64,000 nucleotides of DNA from Caballeronia sp. TF1N1. Its GTDB lineage: Bacteria > Pseudomonadota > Gammaproteobacteria > Burkholderiales > Burkholderiaceae. This document shows positions 9,463 to 19,500 of the stretch, in pieces; position 1 is the stretch's first letter, and every line of letters starts with the position of its first letter. Location of the stretch: assembly GCF_022878925.1 (NCBI RefSeq), contig NZ_CP084630.1, forward strand, positions 62,001 to 126,000, given 5' to 3'. Under the pieces are notes generated by a model. That model was not told the DNA's origin. It did no database searches and worked only from the letters and a program-made list of their open reading frames with translations. A program made the position numbers and the translations under genes.

Positions 9463-9490
9463 GTCAGAAAATAATGTATCTTTTTCTGAC
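9463..9490 (-). promoter_or_regulatory. Inverted repeat at the DUF6088 start (probable operator)
   Basis: Perfect 9-bp arms, GTCAGAAAA at 9463-9471 and TTTTCTGAC at 9482-9490, separated by 10 bp, lie 2 bp upstream of the antitoxin ATG. AbiEi-type antitoxins bind inverted repeats in their own promoters, so this is the natural candidate operator. Confidence 0.6.
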
Positions 9491-10055
9491 ATGCAAGGGG
9501 TGCACGAGGAGCCTCTTGCAGTTTACTCGGAGGGTGGGCCGAGCTCACGACACGTTGTGGATCAAAGATCTAGGTGATTCCTGAAGAAACTCATGGACGC
9601 GACCGGCGATCCGGCTTCACGCCAATGCTGATGTCCTCGACCGGGATCCGTGCGCAGAATCTGACAATTCACTTGACTTTTGAACGTCGAGATAAAACCA
9701 ACGAAGCATAGTGCGCCGGGGCAATATCTCGGCTTTGCGCTTCAGCCCGTACGGGCGTCCTATCACCTGCTCACCGCGCCCAAAGGTGCCAAGGTTGCTC
9801 TTGGCTGTTGATGTTCATGCAGAACTGACCCATTAAGCGTTCATCAAGGCCGCTATACGTTGAGACCGGCCTTAACGAATGTACGCTCTTGAACGGCCGC
9901 TTGGGGTCGGTGACGGAAGTTCGACCGCCCGACCGCAGCGCTCGATCGGCGTTTGCCTTTGAATTTCGGCAACCGGCCCATCAAGAGACATCCAGCTACC
10001 GTCTTCGAGTGACCGAAGTTGAAGGGGATAGCCGACGTCAAATTTGAAAGTCGAT
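9491..10055. other. Intergenic mosaic, no gene seen
   Basis: About 565 bp without a convincing gene. Short open frames on the minus strand (9853-10138) overlap one another and show no family resemblance. The sequence may contain remnants of older insertions, but none could be assigned. Confidence 0.45.
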
Positions 10056-11006
10056 TTATATGAAAATCCGCTCGATTTCGTCGAGCTCGACTTCATAAGG
10101 TGAGTCGCTGTAGCGGATGGTGGAGCGCGGCGACACATGAGCCATCGTCGCCGCGTTCTCAGGCGTGCCGCCGTTTTTCAGATAGGCGGTGATGCCGGTC
10201 GCACGGAACGTGTGGTTGCCGATCGCTGTGCCGATGCCGGCTGCGAGCGCGCGGCGTCGCACCATCACATAAGCGTTTGCCTGCGGCAGGGGCCGCGGGC
10301 TCAGCTGCGCCGTGCCGCGAGCAATTGTACGGAATAGGGGACTCTTCGGTTCATTGCCCACGCTGGTCTGTTCCAGATACGCATGCAGGTACGCCTCGAG
10401 AGTGTGATGTCAGACCATCTCGTGCTGCTTTCCGTCGTTTTCAAGCAAGCGCACCCATAACCGTTTGTTCTGCGTGTACACGTCATCCACCCGCATTGCG
10501 AGTGCCGCGCCCACCCGCGCGAACGAAAACACCATCAGCGCGATCAGTGCCCGATCCCGCAACCCAATCGGCGTAGAGGCATCGATGCTGTCGAACAGCA
10601 GCCGCGCTTCACCCGCATCGAGCACCGGCGTTTTCCCCTTCTTGGCAGTGTGGCTCGGGCCGCGCACCGATGCGGCCGGGTTGTGCGGGACGATCTGGCC
10701 GGTGACGAGCCAGTCGAATAGGTGGCGGATCGCCGCCAGGCGCTGCTTGACCGTCGGCGCCGAGTGAGTTTGCGTCTGCAGCTCGATCCACGCGGCGACG
10801 TGCAGCGGCTGCACGGCGGTAATGGACGTGACGCCAGCGGCGGCGCACCAGCTCAAAAAATCCCCCGCTGCACGCGCATACGCGCGCCGTGTGTGCGGAT
10901 TGCGAATCGCCGAGGCAAAGAACTCCAAAAAGCGAATACTTGCTTGCTCGCCAGCGGAGACCACAAGCGCGGGAAGAGAGGTCGCCGGAACTAGGATTGA
11001 GCTCAT
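10056..11006 (-). pseudogene. Tyrosine recombinase (XerC/D-like) with in-frame TGA
   Basis: A tyrosine integrase read in one frame from ATG 11004-11006, or an upstream ATG at 11078, to 10056, broken only by TGA at 10412-10410. The stop sits between EMV and HHTLEAYLHAYLEQ, where related proteins usually carry Cys, so a TGC or TGT to TGA change explains it. All catalytic residues are present: Arg in FSFARVGAALAM before the stop, H-x-x-R in GNHTFRATGITAYL, His in MAHVSPRST and Tyr in IRYSD after it. The core-binding domain (RRAYARAAGDFLSWC...) is also complete. Two small genes precede it in the same direction. Confidence 0.85.
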
Positions 11007-11013
11007 CGGATCT

Positions 11014-11307
11014 TCAGTGAAGCGTCGGCTTGGTCGTGATGCCCGGTTTAATCGGCGCAGCACGCTCGGCGTGTTCATAGAGGCCTTCTCGACACTCGGC
11101 CTTCAGGTCAGCGACCGCCGATTCGATCAAAGGATGGCCGCGGTAAGGCTCCACGGTAGCGTCGATCGTCGCTTCGACCTTTTCAATGGCAGCCTCTACG
11201 CTATCCGGATCTTCACTATCGAAGTCAACCGTGATGACGAGACCTTCAAGGGCCTCGAGGACAGCAGCCACCTCCGTACGAAGGTCGAAAATAAGCTTAT
11301 CGGGCAT
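11014..11307 (-). CDS. Hypothetical protein in integrase operon
   Basis: A 97-residue acidic protein (VLEALEGLVITVDFDSEDPDSVEAAIEKVEA) with no recognised domain. GGAG lies 9 bp before ATG 11307. It ends 7 bp before the recombinase start and begins 18 bp after the gene at 11326-11727 ends, so three genes are probably co-transcribed. Function unknown. Confidence 0.6.
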   Translation of the reverse strand: MPDKLIFDLRTEVAAVLEALEGLVITVDFDSEDPDSVEAAIEKVEATIDATVEPYRGHPLIESAVADLKAECREGLYEHAERAAPIKPGITTKPTLH

Positions 11308-11325
11308 AGGGAGGTTCTCCAGAGA

Positions 11326-11727
11326 TCACTTCTTTGTCCTCTCAGGTTTGACGGTCGTTGCCTCTGCCACTAGCAGCGCCTGCGCCCGCGTCACCAGCGC
11401 TTCCAGTGCGCCTGCTGTTCCGACATCAAAATCCAGGGTACCAAGCGTCAATCGGACGATGCGGCCGGCCCGAGCATTGCGCCACGCCAGCGCCGCTTGC
11501 GCGAGCACCGACCCGATCTCCTGGCTGAGAGGCACAACGAATTCACCCGTAAAGCCGCTGTCGTCCGACACCCTTGGCATCGTGAACGCGATGGCGCTGA
11601 TGCGAGTGTGATTGGCGCGCACCAGGTGGTAAAACTGTTTGAGCTGACGCTGGTAGTTCGGGCTGAACGCGGCCTCGTCGTTGGCCGAACGCACCAGAGT
11701 CAGGCGCAGCGTCGCAGCGCGCTCCAT
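11326..11727 (-). CDS. Hypothetical protein, first gene of integrase operon
   Basis: A 133-residue protein with no recognised family; it contains YQRQLKQFYHLVRANHTRISAIAFTMPR and a basic C-terminus (VKPERTKK). A strong Shine-Dalgarno (AGGAGAAGAG) precedes ATG 11727. A TATC-rich repeat region lies just upstream at 11739-11764. It probably opens the operon containing the broken tyrosine recombinase. Confidence 0.6.
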   Translation of the reverse strand: MERAATLRLTLVRSANDEAAFSPNYQRQLKQFYHLVRANHTRISAIAFTMPRVSDDSGFTGEFVVPLSQEIGSVLAQAALAWRNARAGRIVRLTLGTLDFDVGTAGALEALVTRAQALLVAEATTVKPERTKK

Positions 11728-12106
11728 CTCTTCTCCTATATCTGATAAAGGACATTATCGTATATAGAAGCCCACCTCTCACCGACCTTGTTGTTCTGGT
11801 TGCCAACCGGTCTTTAACCCCAGATAGCGGTCCACCTGGACCGTATTACAGGCATCAGACGGGTCAAGCAGCTGCGCCAGAGGGCAGGGGTCAAATACAG
11901 GGCCGCCGAGCAGCTTGACGCCGTCCACATTCTTTTCTAGCCCCGGTTCACCTTGCTATCGTCCGGAGCAGGCGTTCACGAGTTTTCAAGCGGCGGAAAA
12001 TTGCAAGAGTTCGCCGCCATCGTGAAGGGCTCGGCCCAGACCAGCGCATAGACTGCCAGCGCGCAGAAAGACACCTTATGTCTCGCCCATGTTGCGCGCG
12101 TCGCAG
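11728..12106. other. Intergenic region with TATC/GATA repeats
   Basis: About 380 bp. TATCTGATA (11739-11747) and TATCGTATA (11756-11764) are spaced by 8 bp directly upstream of the gene at 11727 and resemble the TATCCTGATA/TATCGGGATA dyad upstream of the other recombinase module (52767-52795). The rest shows no gene or terminator. Confidence 0.4.
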
Positions 12107-12406
12107 TTATTCAGCCGCCTCCAGATTCCAATACGCACGCGGCTCCTCGGATCGGGTCACAAGGATGCGGTGTTTCTTGTCGCTCCCCATAACTGACGTT
12201 GCAGCGCTTTTTGCAGCGGCCAAGACTTCCGTCTTCTTATCATCGGTGACCTTGCTATATTCAGCCGGCGGCAGTTTGAAGCTGCCTGCGTCAAGGTTCA
12301 GTTTCCGCGAAAAGCTTTTCTTTTTTAGCGCATCGTGAAGCTCGTCGTATTTATGGGAGTCGTGGTCGACTCCGATTAACTCCACCCGTACCGTGTAATT
12401 TGCCAT
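12107..12406 (-). CDS. GhoS-like (DUF2622) small protein
   Basis: A 99-residue protein resembling the DUF2622/GhoS endoribonuclease-antitoxin family: MANYTVRVELIG, a DELHDALKKKSFSRKL helix, KLPPAEYSK, and the C-terminal strand RILVTRSEEPRAYWNLEA. ATG 12406 is chosen because the family normally starts MANYTVRVEL; an upstream in-frame start adds 14 unconserved residues. It follows the parA remnant by about 50 bp in the same direction, a common arrangement for plasmid maintenance genes. No GhoT-like membrane toxin gene is next to it. Family assignment was made by eye. Confidence 0.6.
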   Translation of the reverse strand: MANYTVRVELIGVDHDSHKYDELHDALKKKSFSRKLNLDAGSFKLPPAEYSKVTDDKKTEVLAAAKSAATSVMGSDKKHRILVTRSEEPRAYWNLEAAE

Positions 12407-12456
12407 AGCACCCTTATCACTCGTTTTTGGCGAGCAAGTTGCCCGCAATCAAGGTA

Positions 12457-13444
12457 TCAGACGCCAATTCGCCTAAGGATTTCCTGCGCCAATGTTGCGA
12501 ACTCATGCTTGGCTTCGTCCACGTGATCATTCTGGCCGGAATTGACTATCCCACGCAGTTTGCCGATCGCGACGCCGTGTCGCTGGGCCTCAGGTGCGAG
12601 GCTATGATAATGCCGGATGCCACCAAGTTTGCTTGCGCCAGGTGTGGCCAGCGCAGGATTCGTCTTGCGCAATGTATCAATGACGCGGTATCGAACGCGC
12701 GGGCCGATATCTTTCTCCCAACCGGTATGCCGCTTGTGCACCCCTACCCACTTTGTAAGCAGAAGTGATGTAACCCAAATAATGCGGCAGCCCCCGCGGC
12801 AACATCGCTTGATCGGCCTCAGATGCCATTCCGCGGATCGTGGCCCAATCGGAAACCCACTTGGAAACAGAGCGACCGACGGTAGTCAGCGCCCGAAGAG
12901 AAAAAAGATCTGCGGCAACAGGAGTGATGAAGTAGTCGCAATCGAGCAAGATCGCGCGGTTCAACGCACCGACGTTCGGCCCAACGTCATACATGACAAC
13001 GTCCGCCTCGACAGACTCGGCGACTTGGTTCACGACCTGCGACAAGGCAGTCGTCACGTCGTAACCTCTGGTCCGGCGCGCGAAACTGTCGGTCCATGCG
13101 GCCGGCAGCGCCTCTTCATAGTCGGACAAAAGCACGTCACCCGGCAGCAAATGAATGTTCTTCGAGGGGAGCGTCCAGTGTGGAATTTCCTTTATGCCAC
13201 CACGGCCGACCACGACGGGCCTGATGGCGGACCACAGCGTGTCTGCGGAATCTTCGTTGTCAGAATCACCGAGGAGCGTTTCCAGTTGATCTTCGTCGAT
13301 ATAAAAGGACGTAAGGTTGCACTGGGGATCGGCATCCACCAAAAGAACTGTTTTGCCTTTGTCGTTAAATGCATCGGCGAGATTGACAGTCAAGGTGGTC
13401 TTCCCCACGCCACCCTTATGGTTAAACAGCGCGATTTTTTTCAT
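12457..13444 (-). pseudogene. parA: ParA-family partition ATPase, frameshifted near the C-terminus
   Basis: The first frame (13444 to about 12745) encodes a ParA/MinD-type ATPase: deviant Walker A HKGGVGKTTLTVNLA, switch LLVDADPQCNLT, and VVMYDVGPNVGALNRAILLDCDYFITPV. It loses homology after ITSAYKVGRG. The expected C-terminus resumes in another frame from about 12740 to 12457 (KRHTGWEKDIGPRVRYRVID... SLAPEAQRHGVAIGKLRG... EILRRIG). Removing one C from the CCCC run at 12741-12744 joins the two frames as YKVGRVHKRHTGWEK. This is a one-base lesion or a sequencing error. No ParB gene is visible. Confidence 0.82.
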
Positions 13445-14464
13445 GATCAGTGTAGACAGCGCGAATTCTACGCAACGCGCGAAATAACAACATATCGAAA
13501 CCCCGCGAGATTATGGCTCACGCTGCCACCGTGAAATTGCTCACGGCAAGCCCGCATCCATTCAGCGTTTGCCACGGTGTCAAAAGCCGGTTAGCAGGCT
13601 CGCCTCACACGGGTTCGCGGGCGCGGGCTCCAACGGGAAGACGATCTACTGTGACGAGAGACCAGCGTGTCACCGGCCGCTTGTAGTAAATTTCGCTCTT
13701 ACGGCGCGCAAATGGCCGCACAGGCGCGTTGGACGCCGCTAAAAACGGTCTGCAGCAGAGTGCAATAAATCTTCGTTTTGCTGCTATTTGTGCACCGTTG
13801 TCGATCCACTCTCTAAAATCCGGTTCACAGCAATAAAGCGTAAAAACGCATCGCCGCGTGCACGCTATCTACCAACGATTGTAAAGAAGCTGCATTCGAA
13901 TGATGGGGCACCGTTTCGGCTCGACGGCCGATGTCTCCGCACGAGCCCCTTGTAAACCAGCGGCCGCTTTCGAGCGTGGTGAGGACGCTCGCGCTGAAAG
14001 AACAATTGACGGCTGTGGGTCGGTTTGACTCAATCGCCTTTCGGGGAAGCCGACGCACAATGCGCCGCATCGCGAACGAAGGCGAAGTGATGAGCTGCAG
14101 CCGCACAGTGGATGAGCGGCGAGCGTCAGCAGCAGTCGAAGGGCGGACGTTGGCCATCCGACAGGGCTAGGTTACAAGCGCCGTTCACATGCTTCGTCGG
14201 ACGGACTCACTCCTCCTGCCGCTTTCGGACGCATCCGCGATTACGCCAAGATAATAGTGTCTTGTCGATATGTTACCTACAGCTTGATAACGAACGTGGG
14301 CTGGCATGCCAGACGCGTCAGACTCTTAGCTGCTTCGGTCACGACGACGACTCGACTGTCTCGGATCGGCATCCGCTTCGAAGAATCTTTATTTTGGATA
14401 AAACTGACGAACTATATAAATTAGGAATGAAAAGTTAAAGAGCATTTCTGGTGGCAGGTGCACC
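13445..14464. other. Long non-coding stretch
   Basis: About 1 kb with no convincing gene on either strand; open frames here overlap and have atypical composition. A 6-bp dyad CCGTGA-N6-TCACGG (13529-13546) lies upstream of parA and could be a partition or repressor site. A possible weak promoter (TTGGAT, 17 bp, TAAATT; 14394-14422) points toward the pvf-like cluster. Confidence 0.45.
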
Positions 14465-14701
14465 GTGTGCCCCAGGTACTTGACCGCCATTTGGTACGGC
14501 GGCACGGAAAAGCCAGAGCGACAGGTGTTTAAAAAAATAAACAGATGGCTGTCACACATGTACAAACGTTTGCCTGGGAAGCGCGGCGTGCCCTTTGTTA
14601 TCAAGGAAGTCGGGCGATTGGCATCGGTCTTGCCTTATAAGCGTTGCGAAGGTGAGGTTCCTTTTGCCGTCGTATCTATCGATATCTTTGAGACTAATTG
14701 A
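14465..14701 (+). CDS. Possible small protein leading into pvf-like cluster
   Basis: A 78-residue basic open frame ([29 protein letters not shown]) ending 11 bp before the pvfA-like start. No family was recognised. Its position at the head of the cluster could make it a leader gene; equally it could be a chance frame. Confidence 0.25.
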   Translation: MCPRYLTAIWYGGTEKPERQVFKKINRWLSHMYKRLPGKRGVPFVIKEVGRLASVLPYKRCEGEVPFAVVSIDIFETN

Positions 14702-14712
14702 GGGCCACAATT

Positions 14713-15495
14713 GTGAACAGCATTGATGCACTGGAAGCGCAACTTGAGAAGCAACACGCGGCGCTCGCTACGCACCCGATCTTCCATTCGATCGAGACTA
14801 TGCACGGGTTGCGCACGTTCATGGAATGGCATGTGTTTGCAGTGTGGGACTTCATGTCGCTCGTCAAACGTCTCCAAGCTGATCTTACGACGATCACGCT
14901 TCCGTGGTTGGCTCCGCGCAGCCCTAATGCAGCACGCCTGATCAACGAAATCGTTCTTGGTGAAGAGTGCGATGAAACCCCGAAGGGGCACATGAGCCAC
15001 TTCGACCTCTACTTACATGCGATGCGCGATGTTGGAGCCAGCACCGAACGCATCGAGCATTTGATTTCTTTGCTCCAAAAGGGCGCAAGCGTGCAAAGCG
15101 CGTTAAACGCGGTCGAAGCTCCGGCGCCCGTGGTCCGTTTCGTGAATTCGACATTCGTCACCTGCTTCGAGGGTGCGACTCATCAAGTGCTCGGCAACTT
15201 CTTCTACGGCCGCGAAAACGCGATCCCAGATATGTTTCGCACTTTGCTTGCCGGCTGGAAGATCGATCGTGCCAGCGTTCCTCTACTGAGCTTCTATCTC
15301 GACCGGCACATTGAGGTCGATTCAGGCGAACATGGGCCAGCAGCGCGGGCCATGATCGAAGAGTCCACCGGCGGCGACGAGCGCAAGATGCACGAAGCAC
15401 TCGAAGCGGGATTAAACGCAATCGACGAGCGCCTTCGTCTTTGGGACGGTTTGCAAGCACATCTTAGCAATCAGAAAGACGCCATCGCTGCGTGA
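14713..15495 (+). CDS. pvfA: DUF3050 (haem-oxygenase-like fold) protein, PvfA/MgoB/HamA-like
   Basis: A 260-residue DUF3050 protein, a family with a haem-oxygenase-like all-helical fold. Recognisable segments are [68 protein letters not shown] and [15 protein letters not shown]. The His and Glu residues in these helices are likely metal ligands, as in di-iron oxidases of this fold. GTG 14713 is preferred because GAGGG lies 8 bp upstream; a TTG at 14698 is less likely. It is the first of four genes whose order matches pvfABCD of Pseudomonas and mgoBCAD. The symbol rests on gene order and domain type. Confidence 0.82.
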   Translation: MNSIDALEAQLEKQHAALATHPIFHSIETMHGLRTFMEWHVFAVWDFMSLVKRLQADLTTITLPWLAPRSPNAARLINEIVLGEECDETPKGHMSHFDLYLHAMRDVGASTERIEHLISLLQKGASVQSALNAVEAPAPVVRFVNSTFVTCFEGATHQVLGNFFYGRENAIPDMFRTLLAGWKIDRASVPLLSFYLDRHIEVDSGEHGPAARAMIEESTGGDERKMHEALEAGLNAIDERLRLWDGLQAHLSNQKDAIAA

Positions 15496-15580
15496 GGCCG
15501 GGGACGGAGTCTCTTATGCAGCGATAAGACTGCCGACGTCCGCGCCCTCCGGTTTTATAACTTCCGAGGCAATGGTCACT

Positions 15581-16504
15581 ATGTCCACTCAAAATTACGT
15601 CAGTCATGCGGATCAGTGGGAGCAACGCGCCACGATCCGTTCGCGTCCTCGACGTGTGGTCGAAGACGATGCGCTCAGCTACTACCCGATCGAGCGTCAG
15701 CCGCTCTATGCACATCCGACGGTTATGGACGCAGGTCAGGAGGTGCAAGATTACATCCTTCTCCAAAGCTTCTACAAATACATCAACGACGTAATCATCT
15801 TCGAGACAGAGATCGTCAACCGCACCGCGCTTGCAATCGCCAAAAGTCGATTTCCGTTTGATTTTCCTTTCGCGTGCAAGAGCGATGCGATGTCGGTAGT
15901 GATCGACGAGCATTACCATGCGTACGTTGCAATGGATTATCTAGATCAGGTTGAACGAAGCACCGGAATCGCGCCTATTACACAGAATAACGAAATTGAG
16001 CTGTCGCGCGCGATTCCAAGAGCCATTGCGCATGTCCCGGCGCAATACGCGGCCGGCATGGAGTTGCTAGCGGTCGCAATATCGGAAAACACCGTGACTG
16101 CGGAAGTTGCAGCGTTCTCGCGCGATACGACGCTTAAGCGCTCGGTGAAGGGGGTGATGGCGGACCATCTGGCGGATGAAGGGCGGCATTCGATTTTTTG
16201 GATCAACCTCGTCAAGCTCTATTGGTCGGAAGTCGACGAAGCTGCTCGCGAAGCGTTGGGCTTGGGATTGCCTTACTTCCTCAAAGAGTACTTGACGAAC
16301 GAGCTTCAGCTCGAATTTGATCGCAGGCTTATTGAATCGCTCGATCTACCGCGGGATACACGCGAACAAATCGCTAACGATATGGTCGGGGCATATCCGA
16401 TCACGAGCAAACATCCAATGATCGCGAATATCCGCAAGTTCTTGAAGATGGCGGGTTTGCTGGAACATGAACCCACGCGCGCCGCAGTTGGCGCGTACCT
16501 CTGA
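15581..16504 (+). CDS. pvfB: AurF-like di-iron N-oxygenase, PvfB/MgoC/HamC-like
   Basis: A 307-residue member of the p-aminobenzoate N-oxygenase (AurF) family, di-iron enzymes that oxidise amino groups to hydroxylamine or nitroso. Likely iron ligands are visible in IIFETEIVNR, IDEHYHAYVAMD, AISENTVTAE and DHLADEGRHSIFW (E, E-x-x-H, E, H, E-x-x-H pattern). In the homologous signal pathways this enzyme N-oxygenates the amino acid-derived substrate. GAGG at 15566-15569 favours ATG 15581 over ATG 15572. Its stop lies 10 bp before the NRPS start. Confidence 0.88.
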   Translation: MSTQNYVSHADQWEQRATIRSRPRRVVEDDALSYYPIERQPLYAHPTVMDAGQEVQDYILLQSFYKYINDVIIFETEIVNRTALAIAKSRFPFDFPFACKSDAMSVVIDEHYHAYVAMDYLDQVERSTGIAPITQNNEIELSRAIPRAIAHVPAQYAAGMELLAVAISENTVTAEVAAFSRDTTLKRSVKGVMADHLADEGRHSIFWINLVKLYWSEVDEAAREALGLGLPYFLKEYLTNELQLEFDRRLIESLDLPRDTREQIANDMVGAYPITSKHPMIANIRKFLKMAGLLEHEPTRAAVGAYL

Positions 16505-16514
16505 GGGACAGCGC

Positions 16515-19500
16515 ATGAGAAACCTTACCTTCGCAGTGAGTGGCAACACCCGATTAGGCGCGAATGTGCTAGCAATGCTCCACGAAATGGGCCATTCCGT
16601 GGAGACGAACGAGACGCAGTCAGGACCATTGCGCGACATCACGGAAGCGCTTGGATTGGGAGAGAATCCATCGGTATTGGACGCCGATGGTCGATCGATC
16701 GACTGGTTGATAGGTTGCGACGCGTCGATCGATTTGCGCAAGCAACGCCTGTCAGGCGTCGACCAGCCAAAAATTCTTGCTTTCAGCGCGTCGTCGGCAA
16801 CGTTTCCGCCCAGTCTGATCCGTGTGGAATGGCAATCGATCGATCCCGATGGCACAGTGCGGCGGGCTTCTAGCCGCGACATTGAGCTCGCATCGAAGCT
16901 GTGTGGTGCTGACATGGTTGCCGAAGTAGAAACTGCGGCTGAGGAGCTTTTCATCGAGATTGTCAGTCTGCTCGGCAGGGATGCATTCAACGACGACGCC
17001 ATGACTGTCTTGAGTGGAAATATTCTCGATGACGGTACTTTCGCAGTCGACCTGGCGAAGCTTGCGGGGTGGCACGCGAGCAACCTGACAGACCGGCACT
17101 TTGACCTTGATGCCTCACTGCCGGAAATGGTGTTTAGCGCGGCGCAGGCGAATCCCCAAGCCGTTGCTTTGCATGACGAAGACGGCACGATTGACTACGC
17201 GACATTCGTAAGTGCTGCGAAGAAACTAGCGCAACAATTATCCGCCGGCTTCACAGCTTCGTCGACCGTAGCATACGACGACGCTGGCGCTCCTCGCGTA
17301 ATAGCAGTTCGATTGCGTAAGTCTTCCTTGTTGTACGTGGCGATACTTGGCGCTATCGGATCGGGAGCCGCTTACCTTCCACTTGATCCGTCGTTTCCAA
17401 TGGAGCGAGTTCGCGTGATCTTGGAGCAAGCGCACGCGGAGTGTCTCATCACTGATGAAGCGTTCGATAGCTCTGCATTAAGCGATCTGCCGATCCGGGT
17501 AGTGCCTCTGACGCGTAAAGTCTTCGAGAGCTCGATATTGGATGATTCGGCTTGGCCGCTCGAAGACGACCCAGAACGCGCCTCTCGGTGTGCGATCACG
17601 ATCTTTACGTCGGGCTCGACAGGCGTACCAAAGGGCGTGATGCTTACACACCGCAATATTGTGCACTTCTGCCATTGGTATCGCGAATACGCTGAACTAA
17701 CTGCGGCATCGCGTGTATTGCAGTTCTGCACGGTTGCATTCGATGTTTCGCTGCTCGACATCTTCCCAACCTTCCTCGCGGGTGCGACGCTCGTCGTCCC
17801 GACTGAGGAACAGCGCCATGCGCTAGATGACCTCAGTCAACTCATTGCGAGGCAGCGTCTGTCTCACGCATTCTTGCCGCCGGCACTGCTAGCGGTAATG
17901 CCACCCGCGGAGTGGCCGGAGCTCAAACATCTGCTGACCGGCGGCGACATCTGCTTTCCGGAAACGATCGCGCGTTTTGGCTCGGAACGTCAGTTTCACA
18001 ACATCTTCGGGCCAGCCGAATGCACGGTGCTGGTCACTATCGCCAGACTTCAGCCTACCGATAATAACCGCTTGATCGGCCACCCCATGGCCAACGTTCG
18101 CTGCTATGTACTCGACGAAACTGGATACCCGGTTCGGACAGGCGAAGCTGGAGAACTTTGCGTAGCGGGCGCGGGAGTCGCGAAGGGGTATTTGCGCCGC
18201 CCCGATTTGAGCGGTGAACGGTTCGTGTCGAATCGATATGCCACTGCAAATGGACTTTGGGACAATGAGATGCTGTACCGCACGGGCGATATTGTGCAAT
18301 GGGACAACAAAGGCTCGCTCCATTTTGTCGGCCGACGCGATGCACAGGTCAAAATTCGTGGCTTTCGCGTTGAACTCGGTGAGATCGAAAACGCCGCGCT
18401 CGCCACGGGAATGTTTGGCCAATGCGCGTGCGTGGTGGACGATCGGAAGCGAGTTCGAATTTTCCTTAGCAAGCCGCTGGATCAAGCAGTGACCGCAGAG
18501 ATGCTGCGAGCCGCATTGGCGGTCAAATTACCGGACTACATGTTGCCGTACGAAGCGCTAGTGATTGACGCGCTGCCTTCCACTCACAACGGCAAAATAG
18601 ATCGCGGCGCACTGGCGCGCATTCCGTCGCAGCGCGAGGCTGCTCCAGCAAACGATAGGGAACCGGCAAACGCGACGGAACGGCAGTTGCGCGGGCTATG
18701 GGCGACGCTACTCGATCTCGAAGAAGAAGAAATAGGACGGCACGATTCGTTCTTCGATTTGGGCGGACACTCTCTACTCGTGTCGCGTCTGATGCTCGCC
18801 GTCAAACGGCAGATGGCTGGCAACGCGCCTTTAGCACGTTTTATGGAAAAACCTACGATCGAAGCGCTTGCCTCATTGCTCACTGACCGCGAGCGTAAGA
18901 AGGGTGATCGTATCCCACCGCGCGTCTACGAAGATATGCGATTAGCAGACGATATTCGTCCGTTAGAAGGTCTACGGCCTGATCCGCGCAAGCTGAGCAA
19001 CGTGTTGCTTACTGGGGCAAACGGCTTCCTCGGTAGCTTCATAGCCGCAGAATTGCTGGCACAGTCAAAAGCAACCGTTTGGTGTCTGATTCGGGCCGAG
19101 AACGAAACGGATGGTCGCGCGCGACTAGACGCTGCGCTGCGCGCAAACGGAATGGGCGCGTTAGCTGGACATTCACGCCTGCAAGTGGTACTAGGCGACC
19201 TTGCGAAAGTTCGGCTTGGGCTGTCGAAAGAAACTTGGGCTCGCTTCGCCGATAAAATCGATGCGATTTACCATAACGGCGCCCACGTCAATCACGTGTA
19301 CGACTACCCGTTCCTGTATCGCGCTAACGTTGGCTCGACGCTAGAATTGCTGCGACTCGCATGCGAACGCCGTAATAAATCACTGCATTTCGTGTCAACT
19401 CTCTCGGCCGCGAGTGCGACCGACGAAGTGGGAAAGTTGGTGGAGGACGGTCCTTCGCTCAACGCCCCCGCATTCGTTAACAACGGTTACAACGTCACCA

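Noticed and set aside
12457..12741. Separate 94-residue gene downstream of parA
   Set aside because: Its sequence is the C-terminus of ParA in a shifted frame, not an independent protein.
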